Assembly (NCBI RefSeq): GCF_009690625.1
Contig: NZ_CP033878.1
Coordinates: 186,001 to 250,000 of the forward strand
Source: Halorhabdus sp. CBA1104
Lineage (GTDB): Archaea; Halobacteriota; Halobacteria; Halobacteriales; Haloarculaceae
Direction: 5' to 3'
Length of the DNA stretch: 64,000 bases
The notes under the pieces were generated by a model. It was not told the origin of the DNA. It searched no databases and worked only from the letters and a program-made list of their open reading frames with translations. A program made the translations under genes and the position numbers. Each line of letters opens with the position of its first letter. Positions within the stretch are counted from its first letter, which is position 1. Below, in pieces: positions 52,234 to 60,523 of the stretch.

Positions 52234-52863
52234 TCAACAGACCGGCTTGGGGTTGACGCCCATCGACTCCAGGGACTCCGTGTAAGCGTCGTAGGCTTCC
52301 TGGATCGCGCCACTCGCGGCTTCAGCCGCCCGCTCCCAGTCGCCTTCGCCGTCGCAGATCGATTCGAGTAACTCGCCGGCCCGGTCCAGTTGCGGGTCGA
52401 GGTCCCCGCCGACATCCCGGAACAGCTGTGCGGTCTGGGGATCGGCCTCACCGACGAAGTAGCCCGTAAACTGTTCTTTTGACTTCTCGGCGGCGATCGT
52501 CCGACCGACGAACCCACCCAGGCGATCGACCGTTCCATCGAGAGCACGGAGGTACTGCTGGATCGCGGGGACGCTTTCGCCCGGTTCGTGCTCGTCGAGC
52601 TGTCCGGCGACGCGCTCGTAGTGGTCGCGTTCCTCGGCGGCTGTCTCTGCGAAAGCGTCGGCGACCGCGCCGGTGTCCTCGGTGTCGGCCCACTGCTGAT
52701 AGGTGACGGCGGCGTGGTGTTCGGCGTCGGCGGCCGCCGAGAGGACCGTCTCGTCGTCCATGTCCCCGTCCGTATCGGCATAGAGGGCTTTCGAGGAGCC
52801 CAGCCGCGAGAGGGCGGTGTCGTTGTCGGCACGAATTTGCTCGATGAAGGCGTCTTCGTCCAT
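52234..52863 (-). CDS. Ferritin-like (rubrerythrin-type) four-helix protein
   Basis: 209 residues, all-helical and acidic. The first helix pair has ADAEHHAAVTYQQWAD and the second TAAEERDHYERVAGQL: E-x2-H and EERDHY patterns typical of ferritin-like di-iron sites. No rubredoxin-type Cys4 domain is present; one Cys at the end (PKPVC) and one in ESICDGEGD. Possible role in oxidative stress or iron handling. Divergent from the RecA-like gene at 52970. Confidence 0.72.
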   Translation of the reverse strand: MDEDAFIEQIRADNDTALSRLGSSKALYADTDGDMDDETVLSAAADAEHHAAVTYQQWADTEDTGAVADAFAETAAEERDHYERVAGQLDEHEPGESVPAIQQYLRALDGTVDRLGGFVGRTIAAEKSKEQFTGYFVGEADPQTAQLFRDVGGDLDPQLDRAGELLESICDGEGDWERAAEAASGAIQEAYDAYTESLESMGVNPKPVC

Positions 52864-52969
52864 AGTGTGTCGTTGACTCGCCGCCGGTTAGAAGCCACCG
52901 GTGGCTGCAAACGTCACAGGCGTCTCCGCCCGGCGTAACACACAAGCGGACTGGCCGTGACCGTGGGGT

Positions 52970-53806
52970 ATGGAGCGCATCCCCTTGGGTATCCAGCAGT
53001 TGGATTCGCTGATCGACGGCGGGGCACCCCGCGGGACAGTCGTCTTGCTCTCGGGCGAATCGGGGGCCGGCGCACGCGAGTTCATGTACACGGCCGCAAC
53101 GATGAACGGCCTCGCGAGAGGCAACGAGGACCTGCACGATCTGTATTACGGCGATCTCGCGGCAAACGCGACGCTTCCCGAGGAGATCCACTACGTCTCC
53201 TTTACTGCGGGGGAGTCACAGTTCCGCTGGGAACTCTCACAGACCTTAGAGACGGATATCGTCGACGGTGCCACAGAGGCGATCACGTTCCACGATCTCT
53301 CGACTGACTTCTTTCACGCCAGTCCACTCCCCCGGGAGTGGTACGCCCAACGCACGCCGAGCGTGACCGATCTGCGTTCCCGGACCGACCGGGAGGGGTT
53401 GCTGTCGGCCTTTGGTGACCTGATGACCGACAATGCGGCCGATAACCTCGTCGTGATCGATTCGCTGACGGATCTCGTCGCCGCCAACGACGAGGACGTC
53501 TCCTGGCCTGACATCACGTACGTCCTCAAGGGCCTCCAGAAGGCGGCCCATCGCTGGGACGGACTCGTTCTTGCCCACATCAATCACGAGACACTCTCGT
53601 CTGAGCGCCTCGGTCAGCTCGTCGATGCCGTCAACGGGACCATGCGCTTTGAGTGGGAGAGCGGCGGCAGCACCCGCGCCCGGACGCTCGTCGTCAAGCA
53701 ATTCCGAGGTGTGCTCTCTCAGCTCGAAGACGAGAATATCGTGCGCTTCGAGACCGAGATCGACGACGACGGGTTCGACATCTCGGACGTCCGGAAGATC
53801 CGCTGA
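52970..53806 (+). CDS. RecA/RadA-superfamily protein with inactive Walker A
   Basis: 278 residues starting MERIPLGIQQLDSLIDGGAP, the normal KaiC/RadA-like opening, followed by GTVVLLSGESGAGAREFMY. The P-loop should be GxxxxGK[ST]; here it reads GESGAGAR, so both the Lys and the Ser/Thr are lost. Walker B is kept (NLVVIDSLTDLVAAND). It resembles the haloarchaeal 'HTR-like' proteins. Probably an ATP-independent scaffold. It is followed on the same strand, 76 bases later, by a RHH/coiled-coil protein. Confidence 0.75.
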   Translation: MERIPLGIQQLDSLIDGGAPRGTVVLLSGESGAGAREFMYTAATMNGLARGNEDLHDLYYGDLAANATLPEEIHYVSFTAGESQFRWELSQTLETDIVDGATEAITFHDLSTDFFHASPLPREWYAQRTPSVTDLRSRTDREGLLSAFGDLMTDNAADNLVVIDSLTDLVAANDEDVSWPDITYVLKGLQKAAHRWDGLVLAHINHETLSSERLGQLVDAVNGTMRFEWESGGSTRARTLVVKQFRGVLSQLEDENIVRFETEIDDDGFDISDVRKIR

Positions 53807-53882
53807 AGTGCTCCCCTCGGCAAGTATCGATCCTGGGAACGGGTGGCAAACCCTTAACTATCCGCTCGATGAACTGCCAGTG

Positions 53883-54815
53883 ATGGGAAGCGAGTCGACC
53901 GAGTCGCAAGACGTGACGGCGTCGCTACCCGCGGACCTGGCTGAGTGGCTCGACGAGCGGGCCGCGGAGCTTGACGTCGACCGCGACGTGGTGCTCGAAC
54001 AGCTCGTGGCAGCCTACCGGCAGACTGCAGACCGCGACGACGACAGTCCCGCCGATGTCGGGCCGACGGCCGTCGATCGCGACCGAATCGAAGCCGTCGT
54101 GGCTGACGTCCTCGCCGAAGAAAAACCTGCGATCGCCGAGGATGTCGCCTCGGCGGTCGGCGAGCGCTTCGCGGACAGCGAGGCCGTCGAGGAACGCATC
54201 GCGACCGCCGAGGGGAACTTCCAGTCGAAACTCCAAGACGTCCGCGAGCGGGTCGTTCAGGTCAAACGCGAGACTGACGAAAAGGCACCGGCCGATCACG
54301 ACCACGACGCCTTCGAGCGACTCGATGCGATCGACGACCGACTGGCTGATATCGAGGCTGCGATGGCGGCCCTCGAAGCGGAGATCGAGGCCGCACCCGA
54401 TGCCGACGAGTTGGCAGCACTGCAAGCGTCACTGGAAGCACTCGATGGCACTACCGACACGCACGACGACCGTCTGGCCGACGCCGAGGAGAAACTCCGG
54501 ACTGTCGCCTGGGCGGTCAGCGATCTCCGGGACACACAGCAACAGCGTGGCACCGACACGCTCGAACGGCTCAAGGCCGCTGCGGCCGGGCACGACGTTA
54601 GCCGGGCAGTCTGTCAGAACTGTGATAATGCCGTCGAAATAGCGCTGTTGACCCGGCCGGCCTGTCCGCACTGCAACGCCGCGGTGACCAACGTCGAGCC
54701 CGCGAGTGGCTTTTTCAGCAAGCCCGCACTGGTCGTTGCATCCCAGATCGAGGCTGGCGACACCAGTGGTCGAGACGGGGACATCTCGGCGACAGGACAG
54801 GGAGACTGGCGATGA
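53883..54815 (+). CDS. Ribbon-helix-helix, coiled-coil and zinc-ribbon protein
   Basis: 310 residues from ATG 53883. Residues about 13-48 resemble a RHH/CopG DNA-binding motif (TASLPADLAEWLDERAAELD). About 110-225 are a long heptad-like coiled coil (ERLDAIDDRLADIEAAMAAL). About 243-267 hold a Cys4 zinc ribbon (CQNCDNAV ... CPHCNAAV). A GTG one codon upstream could also start it. Its stop overlaps the start of the next gene (ATGA). Probably binds DNA as an elongated oligomer; no pathway is known to me. Confidence 0.7.
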   Translation: MGSESTESQDVTASLPADLAEWLDERAAELDVDRDVVLEQLVAAYRQTADRDDDSPADVGPTAVDRDRIEAVVADVLAEEKPAIAEDVASAVGERFADSEAVEERIATAEGNFQSKLQDVRERVVQVKRETDEKAPADHDHDAFERLDAIDDRLADIEAAMAALEAEIEAAPDADELAALQASLEALDGTTDTHDDRLADAEEKLRTVAWAVSDLRDTQQQRGTDTLERLKAAAAGHDVSRAVCQNCDNAVEIALLTRPACPHCNAAVTNVEPASGFFSKPALVVASQIEAGDTSGRDGDISATGQGDWR

Positions 54816-55507
54816 GTGACGACGACGATCCGGACGGAGACTCCCACTCGGCGGCGGACGAAGACACTGCGGCGGGCGATCCGTTCGAGGCGATCTCTGC
54901 GGGTGACGACGCGCCACTCGCCCCTACCGATGGTGGGGACGAAGACCCCTTCGAGCGGATCGACGTCGACGATCGCCCGGCCGACCCGTTCGCTGATCTC
55001 GGCGACCAACAGGCCGATGCCCGTGGCGACGCTGCATCGGAGACCGGTCGCTTCGATGCCTTTGGTTACGACGACCGGACCGATTCGACCCCGGCAGATG
55101 CCGCCCACCAGCCCGAGACAGGCGCTGACGCCGACGAGCAGCCCGTCGTCGACAGTGATGTCGACGATCCGTTCGATCGGCTCGGTGTCGATCGCCGTGG
55201 GGAGGCTCCGTTCGATCGACTCGGCGAGGGCCGGGTAGTCGACGCCGAACGCGATTCCGAGCTGTGGGAGGCACTCTCTCGGAGCGAGGCCGAACCCGAG
55301 ACCGAACGCCAGGGCCAGCGGCGCTTTGCCGAGGTGGACAAACACTCGTACTGTGAACGGTGTGAATACTTCTCGAAACCGCCCGACGTGGCGTGTTCTA
55401 ACGACGGAACGGACATCATCGAGTTCGTCGACAGCGAGACCGTCCGGGTGGCTGACTGCCCGATCGTCGCCGAGCGCGAGGAACTGGCCGACTACGAGCC
55501 CGACTAG
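54812..55507 (+). CDS. Acidic DPF-repeat protein with C-terminal Cys motif
   Basis: 231 residues. The first ~150 are a very acidic, probably disordered region with a repeated six-residue unit: DPFEAI, DPFERI, DPFADL, DPFDRL and APFDRL, spaced 20-60 residues. The C-terminal ~60 residues contain YCERCEYFSKPPDVACSN and VADCPI, a possible zinc site (CxxC, C, C). The repeats look like short linear motifs for binding a partner. Translationally coupled to the RHH/coiled-coil gene before it and 49 bases before TFS. Confidence 0.7.
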   Translation: MSDDDDPDGDSHSAADEDTAAGDPFEAISAGDDAPLAPTDGGDEDPFERIDVDDRPADPFADLGDQQADARGDAASETGRFDAFGYDDRTDSTPADAAHQPETGADADEQPVVDSDVDDPFDRLGVDRRGEAPFDRLGEGRVVDAERDSELWEALSRSEAEPETERQGQRRFAEVDKHSYCERCEYFSKPPDVACSNDGTDIIEFVDSETVRVADCPIVAEREELADYEPD

Positions 55508-55556
55508 GCGCACAGACGTGTCACTTTAGACCCCCTGGCCCGTCCGTGTGAGTAGC

Positions 55557-55931
55557 ATGCAGTTCTGTGATGAGTGTGGCTCGATGATGCACGCCGTCGA
55601 ACGGAGCTCGACGAGCAATCAGCACTCTTCGAGTTCTGATGACGCCGACGGCGACGAGATGGTCTGTCAGAGTTGCGGCTATCGTGAGGCCAAAGATCAG
55701 GAGCTGGCCGAGGACTTCGTTTCGACGGAAGACCAGAGCGACGACGACCTGATCGAGACCGAGGAAGACGCGAACTTCGAGGGCAAGCCCACCGCTGATG
55801 ACGTACACTGTGACGAGTGTGGCCACGGCCACGCCTGGTACACGATCAAGCAGACCGGCTCCGCGGACGAACCGCCGACACGCTTTTTCAAGTGCAAAGA
55901 GTGTGGGCACCGCTGGCGCGGGTACAGCTGA
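55557..55931 (+). CDS. tfs: Transcription factor S (TFS, TFIIS-C/RPB9-like)
   Basis: 124 residues from ATG 55557 (MQFCDECGSMM). N-terminal zinc ribbon CDECG ... CQSCGY, acidic linker, then the C-terminal ribbon CDECGHGHAWYTIKQT and CKECGHRWRGYS. The acidic hairpin SADEPPTRFF carries the D-E pair that reaches the RNA polymerase active site to stimulate transcript cleavage in stalled complexes. Length and spacing are normal for archaeal TFS. Confidence 0.93.
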   Translation: MQFCDECGSMMHAVERSSTSNQHSSSSDDADGDEMVCQSCGYREAKDQELAEDFVSTEDQSDDDLIETEEDANFEGKPTADDVHCDECGHGHAWYTIKQTGSADEPPTRFFKCKECGHRWRGYS

Positions 55932-55971
55932 GCGACGCCTGTGATGCGGAAGTCGGCGTCAGGATCGTCGT

Positions 55972-56187
55972 TCAGGCGGGATCCGTACTCTCTGGCAGGT
56001 CGAAGACGTCCTCGATGCGGGCGTCGAACTCGCGGGCAATCTGCCAGGCCAGTTCCAGGGAGGGGTTGTACTCACCTTTCTCGACGTAGAGGATCGTCTG
56101 GCGAGTGACGCCGACCCGATCGGCGAGTTCGGCCTGAGTCAACCCGGCGTCCTCGCGTCGCTCTTTGACCGTCGTCTCGAAGTCCAT
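55972..56187 (-). CDS. Small XRE-type HTH regulator
   Basis: 71 residues: MDFETTVKERREDAGLTQAE, then LADRVGVTRQTILYVEKGEY, a textbook XRE/Cro HTH of about 60 residues plus a short tail. It begins one base after the stop of the membrane-protein gene at 56189, so both are one operon. Such XRE + small membrane protein pairs are frequent in haloarchaea and bacteria. The likely operator is the palindrome upstream of the operon. Confidence 0.88.
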   Translation of the reverse strand: MDFETTVKERREDAGLTQAELADRVGVTRQTILYVEKGEYNPSLELAWQIAREFDARIEDVFDLPESTDPA

Positions 56188-56188
56188 C

Positions 56189-56641
56189 CTACCCCTCCAA
56201 CCGCCGGGCCCGGAGCAGGTTCCAGCCTTTGTGGACCACCGAAGAGGCGATCGCGGTCATCCCGACCCAGACGAAGACGATCTCGCCTTGTTGGATGAAC
56301 GTCTCGACCGGGCCAGATAGACTGCCCTGTGCGTCGAGCAGTGCGCCGAGGACGTACGCGAGGAACCCGATCGCGAACAGCGCGTACAGTGCCCGACTGG
56401 CAGCCGTCCGAATCAGCCTTCGGACACGCTCGTCGTTTTCCTCGATCCCGAGTCGAGTCCCCAGCCATCGACTCGCCGGGAGAAATCCGACGAACAGCAC
56501 GCCACCCAGCGCCAGCAGTGGTGCCGACTCGAATCTGATCCCGGCGTTCACCAACCCGATCACTATTAGCAGGTAGAGCGCTCGGACAATCCGGTACAGC
56601 GTCTGGGGGCTTCCGACTCCGATGTTAGGTCTATTTAACAT
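56189..56641 (-). CDS. Four-helix membrane protein paired with XRE regulator (DUF2178-like)
   Basis: 150 residues with four hydrophobic helices: ALYLLIVIGLVNAGIRF, LLALGGVLFVGFLPASRWLG, ALYALFAIGFLAYVLGALLD, and EIVFVWVGMTAIASSV. Between helices 2 and 3 lies a charged loop (IEENDERVRRLIRTAASRA) that resembles DUF2178 proteins. Start ATG 56641. Function unknown; the XRE gene next to it suggests a membrane-stress or signal-dependent operon. Confidence 0.78.
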   Translation of the reverse strand: MLNRPNIGVGSPQTLYRIVRALYLLIVIGLVNAGIRFESAPLLALGGVLFVGFLPASRWLGTRLGIEENDERVRRLIRTAASRALYALFAIGFLAYVLGALLDAQGSLSGPVETFIQQGEIVFVWVGMTAIASSVVHKGWNLLRARRLEG

Positions 56642-56644
56642 AGC

Positions 56645-56664
56645 GTGTTAGAAATATCTTACAC
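56645..56664. promoter_or_regulatory. Candidate operator palindrome before the XRE operon
   Basis: GTGTTAGA-AATA-TCTTACAC is a 7-of-8 inverted repeat beginning four bases upstream of the start codon at 56641. Its place over the expected leaderless transcription start is ideal for autorepression by the XRE protein. A further imperfect CAAG...CTTG pair follows at about 56667-56685. Confidence 0.55.
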
Positions 56665-56759
56665 CAAGCAAGTTATTTCTTGTGGCGTCTTCGGTCGGTG
56701 GGCTGGTGCGATTGCGCTCAACACCGCCCGTCTAGACCGCCAATAAAAGGGATTCCCGG

Positions 56760-59198
56760 CTATTCGACGACGATCGTCCCGACCATGCCGACGGCCTCGT
56801 GGGGGATGCAGACGTAGCCGTGCTCGCCGGTCGTCTCGAAGGTGTGGACGTACGATTGGCCCGATTGGACGGCCCCTTCGCCGTTTGTCCAGCCCTCGCG
56901 AGCAGCTTCCTCGCTATCGAAGCCGCCGGAGGCCCAGTACTCGGCATCGTCGGGGATCTTCTCCTCGTAGGCGCTGACCGAGTGGGGTTCGCCACCGACG
57001 AACGTCCAGGCGACGGTATCGCCACTTTCGACGGTCAATTCTTCGGGCTCGAAGGCCGCGGCCGTCATGTCGACGACGTGGTCGGCGTCCTCGGGGACGC
57101 CCTCGACGACGTTGGGGCCACCCGAGAGATTGCTGTTGTGCCCGCCACTCGAACTCTCCTCGCTGTGGCCACCCGAGGGTGCGCCAGCCAGGTCGAGATC
57201 GAGCGGCACGTCCTCGCTGGCATCGACCAGGGCGAACTGTGCGTACTGGGTGGCGTTGGCGAAGGACTCGGCGGCGCTTGCGACGTCGCCACCGCCGTCC
57301 AGTGCCTCGACTAACCCTTCCAGCGATGCCTCGAAGGTCTCGTAGGCGTTGCGGTCGGCCTCCTCGAGGAGTTCGTGGACGCGCGCACTCTCGAAGCGAG
57401 CGAAGGCATCTTCGGCGATGCCGAGTGCGACCTCACGCTGGGGACCGCCCGCAGCTTCGACGACGGCGTAGGCCGAGGCGACGGCCTCGCCGCCGAAGGT
57501 CTTTGTCGGCGGGTAGACGGCCTCGCCGTTCTCGGCGGCCTGGCTCACCGCACCGATGGCTGCCTCGAAGGCCTCGTAGGTCTCGGCGTCGGCGTGTTCC
57601 AGGGCTTCGTGGTAGCCGCCGGGGTCGCCCTCGAAGTGCTCGAAGACCCGTTGGGCGATGGCTTGGGCGCGATCGTCGTTGCCCAGCGTATCGAGGACGG
57701 CAGCGTCGAATCCGCGCGCGGTGACGATGGCAGCCTCGCCCGCGCTCACGACCGGCGTTTCGGCGGCGGTCGTCGCGTATTCCAGCAACGTCGAGTGGAT
57801 GCCCTCGTCGTGGGTCCTGACGGCCTCGCTGTCCCCGGCCTCGAAAGCGTCGATCAGGCCCGCGAGGTGTTCCTCCTCGAAGGCGTCATAGAGGTCCTCG
57901 CTCGTCTCCTCGACGGCCTCGTGGAACCCGAGTTCGTCCTCCTCGAAGCGGGCAAACAGGTCCTGGGCGATCGACGCCGCCGCGTCACCCTCGTCGCGAC
58001 GATAGCGCTCGCGGGCGTCGGCGACCCGAGCCCGGAAGAACGCGGCGGCCAGGACCGGTGCCGCCTCGCCGGTCAGTGCTTCGATCCCGGCCACGAGATT
58101 CTCGTCGACGGTCGCCAGCGGCTCCGCAATGTCCTCGCCCTCCTCGATGGCCGTCTGGAGGGCTTCGAGTCCGGATTCGAACCCTTCGTAGGCGTCGGCG
58201 GCCGCGGATTCGAGGCCGTCGTGGGCGCGTGCGCCCTCGAAGTGTGCGAAGACGTCGGTCACGACCGTGGCGGCCTGCTCGCGTTCGCCCGCTGCGACCA
58301 GCCAGGCGGCGTCGGCGACCCGGGCTCGGTACGTGGTCAGCGTCGCGGCGTGTGCGACACCGAGTGAGGGGCCGCCCAACGAAGCAAGCGCTGCAGCGTC
58401 CCAGCCCATCGCACCGAACAGTGCGACGTGGCCGGCCCCTGCTGCGTGCTCGTCGTCAGCCAGGCTATAGCTCCCGGCCACGGCGGTCTCGACGGCCAGA
58501 TCGGCGTTGGCCATCGCCGACTCGCTGTTGCCCGAGCCAGCGTTCGAAACGAGATTCTCCAGACTCCCCTCGAGGGAATCGAAAGTGTCGCTGTCAGCGG
58601 ACTCGAAGGCACTCCCGAGACCGTCTTCGAAGCGTGCCTGTGCATCCTCGGCGACGGTCGCGGCGGCGTCGGGATTGTCCGTTTCGAGCAGGAACGCGGT
58701 GTTCTGGACGGTTGCCGCGAGAGCCTGCAGATCGTATGCCTGTGCCGTCCCCTCGCTGAGCAGTGCGCCCTGGGCGTCGGCCAAATGGCCGGTCGCGGTG
58801 TCGGCGGCGTCGCTGGCCCGCTGGAGATCACCCGCAGACAGTCCCTCCGATCGAAGGGCACCCAGCGCCGACTCGAAGCCCTCGTAGGCCTCGCTGTCGG
58901 TCCCTTCGAGCATCTCGTGAGCGCCGTACTCGCCGCCCGCATTCTCGAAGCGTGCGAAGACGTTTTGGGCGAGGGCGCCACCGGCGTCGGGTGCCCCGGC
59001 CCGTCCCAGTGCGACCGCGTCTCGCACTCTGGCTCGCATGGTGTTCCACTCGGCCGCGACGGCCGCGTTTGCGTCCGCCTGGCCATTCCCACCCGACCCG
59101 CCCTCGGTCGTCGTCTCTTCAGGGGCCGAACAACCTGCTAGCCCGACTGTCCCTAACAACGCTGCGCCGCTCGCCAGTACCTCCCGTCTGGATGGCAT
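56760..59198 (-). CDS. Repeat-containing lipoprotein with C-terminal cupredoxin domain (DUF5059-like)
   Basis: 812 residues from ATG 59198. N-terminus MPSRREVLASGAALLGTVGL ends in AGC (C23), a Tat-like lipobox. Residues about 45-670 hold six related helical units, each with an [A/E][R/H]FE start and a Y..FE end, for example ARFENAGGEYGAHEML and EHFEGDPGGYHEALEHADAE. The last ~105 residues are a plastocyanin/halocyanin-like domain with ligands His (EPHSV), Cys, His and Met (CIPHEAVGM). A surface copper-electron carrier with a helical array, maybe for iron. DtxR-like boxes lie directly before the start. Confidence 0.85.
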   Translation of the reverse strand: MPSRREVLASGAALLGTVGLAGCSAPEETTTEGGSGGNGQADANAAVAAEWNTMRARVRDAVALGRAGAPDAGGALAQNVFARFENAGGEYGAHEMLEGTDSEAYEGFESALGALRSEGLSAGDLQRASDAADTATGHLADAQGALLSEGTAQAYDLQALAATVQNTAFLLETDNPDAAATVAEDAQARFEDGLGSAFESADSDTFDSLEGSLENLVSNAGSGNSESAMANADLAVETAVAGSYSLADDEHAAGAGHVALFGAMGWDAAALASLGGPSLGVAHAATLTTYRARVADAAWLVAAGEREQAATVVTDVFAHFEGARAHDGLESAAADAYEGFESGLEALQTAIEEGEDIAEPLATVDENLVAGIEALTGEAAPVLAAAFFRARVADARERYRRDEGDAAASIAQDLFARFEEDELGFHEAVEETSEDLYDAFEEEHLAGLIDAFEAGDSEAVRTHDEGIHSTLLEYATTAAETPVVSAGEAAIVTARGFDAAVLDTLGNDDRAQAIAQRVFEHFEGDPGGYHEALEHADAETYEAFEAAIGAVSQAAENGEAVYPPTKTFGGEAVASAYAVVEAAGGPQREVALGIAEDAFARFESARVHELLEEADRNAYETFEASLEGLVEALDGGGDVASAAESFANATQYAQFALVDASEDVPLDLDLAGAPSGGHSEESSSGGHNSNLSGGPNVVEGVPEDADHVVDMTAAAFEPEELTVESGDTVAWTFVGGEPHSVSAYEEKIPDDAEYWASGGFDSEEAAREGWTNGEGAVQSGQSYVHTFETTGEHGYVCIPHEAVGMVGTIVVE

Positions 59199-59204
59199 TG
59201 GAAT

Positions 59205-59218
59205 TTAGGCTCGCCTAA
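59205..59218. promoter_or_regulatory. DtxR/IdeR-like iron box, proximal
   Basis: TTAGGC-TC-GCCTAA is a perfect palindrome that begins seven bases upstream of the ATG at 59198. It resembles the TTAGGYNNRCCTAA core of DtxR/IdeR metal-repressor sites, which haloarchaea also use (Idr proteins). Lying between the probable TATA element (minus strand, near 59226) and the start codon, it would block transcription when metal is plentiful. Confidence 0.6.
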
Positions 59219-59237
59219 TCAGACATAAGGGCATCGG

Positions 59238-59254
59238 TTTTAGGTAGACCAAAA
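59238..59254. promoter_or_regulatory. DtxR-like iron box, distal
   Basis: TTTTAGGTAGACCAAAA is a near palindrome (TTTT/AAAA and GGT/ACC arms) of the same type as the proximal box, 33 bases farther from the start codon. Flanking CGG/CCG extends the symmetry. Two boxes in tandem strengthen the reading as metal regulation of the lipoprotein gene. Confidence 0.45.
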
Positions 59255-59476
59255 CCGTGTGGAATCGGGATCTCTCCGCGCTGTGACTCACTGGTTTGCG
59301 GTCGGGCCAGGCACCGATGCCATCGTCGGCTTGGACTCAGCTTCCCGGTTGCGACCGTCGAAGCGCGTCCCTGGTGGGTTCCTGTGGCGTCGCCTCGCTG
59401 ATCCCGACGACGAATTGGCCAAAATGGGCAGTCCTACGACCGTTTCGTCCTCGATACGCGCGAGGGGGTGTGCGGA

Positions 59477-60277
59477 CTACGTGACGAGTGCCCAGGCGAC
59501 GACGACCGCGAGGCCGCCCAGGGTCGTCGAGAACAGCGACTGGACGCGGAGGCGATCGAGCAGTTCGTGGGAGGTCTCGGTCATCCCCGCAGCCTGGTCG
59601 ATCTCGCCGCCGACCTCACACGAGGGCAGGAAGTCCATCGCAATGTGGAGGAAAACCCCCGCGGCGAACCCGAAGACGACGGCGTTTATCGCCGGTGTAC
59701 TCGGCAGATTCACCATCGCGACCGGGAGGGCCGTCAGCCCGACGCCGGCCGCCGGCAACAACAGCGGAACGGTCGAGTTCCCGTCTAGCGCCAGCCGACG
59801 CGCAGCAGCGTACCCCGCCGGCCCCTTATGGGAGATGATCGATAATCCCAGCAGGAGGCCGAGATCCGGCATCTGGCCGTAGATGAGCCCGATGATCAAT
59901 CCCGCCGAAAGCGCGTGAGCCGCCAGTTCGGTCGCCGTCGTGTCCATCGGGAGATCCAAATGGGAGAGCCGGTGACCGATCGTGTGAGCGTTGTAGCCCA
60001 CGAGGATCCCGGCAGCGATGCCGAACCCACCGAGGCGTGGATCCTGGCTGATAGTGATTGCTTGCGGGACGAGAAACGCCGCGGCGCTGGCGATCATCGC
60101 ACCGCTTGCCAGTCCGTATCCCCACACGAGTCTCCGGGGGTGGCGCCCGTTCGACCAGGCGCCGACGAGTGCGCCCCCAGCCATCGCCCCGAAGGCAACC
60201 CACGAAATGACGACGAGCTTTCCCACCCCCCGACTGTCGCCGAATCCAGCCACTGCAAGTGCCGTCAGTCCGAGCAA
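59477..60277 (-). CDS. ZIP-family metal transporter
   Basis: 266 residues from TTG 60277; the frame is closed 40 bases upstream (TAA at 60320-60322) with no ATG or GTG between. About eight TM helices. The ZIP metal path is visible: AAHALSAGLIIGL in TM4 and SHKGPAGYAAARRL in TM5, with a His-rich loop NAHTIGHRLSHLDLP. It should import Zn2+ or Fe2+. It lies upstream of the iron-boxed lipoprotein gene on the same strand (278 bases apart), perhaps part of the same metal response. Confidence 0.82.
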   Translation of the reverse strand: MLGLTALAVAGFGDSRGVGKLVVISWVAFGAMAGGALVGAWSNGRHPRRLVWGYGLASGAMIASAAAFLVPQAITISQDPRLGGFGIAAGILVGYNAHTIGHRLSHLDLPMDTTATELAAHALSAGLIIGLIYGQMPDLGLLLGLSIISHKGPAGYAAARRLALDGNSTVPLLLPAAGVGLTALPVAMVNLPSTPAINAVVFGFAAGVFLHIAMDFLPSCEVGGEIDQAAGMTETSHELLDRLRVQSLFSTTLGGLAVVVAWALVT

Positions 60278-60490
60278 TATTGCCGTCGAGAGGCCCCCAG
60301 AAGCGTCTCCGACCGAGAGTTATTAAGAACGGCTTGGTTATTATTACTCATCGGCCGGTTGTTCCCGACCGACGGGTATGAACGTGTCGGTGGGACTCGA
60401 CGCGGCGGAGCTACCGTGAGTTGAGACCTATCGGGCAAGCGCCCGGTCTGTGTGATCGGGTTCCCGTCCTCGATCGCTCTTCGTGCCGAC

Positions 60491-60498
60491 ATTTAAGC
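60491..60498 (+). promoter_or_regulatory. TATA-like box of the carotenoid operon
   Basis: ATTTAAGC sits 26-33 bases before the ATG at 60524, the normal distance for leaderless haloarchaeal promoters. It is the only AT-rich element in the immediate upstream region. Confidence 0.5.
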
Positions 60499-60523
60499 GG
60501 GTGCCGGTCGTTGGTTGGGCTCG

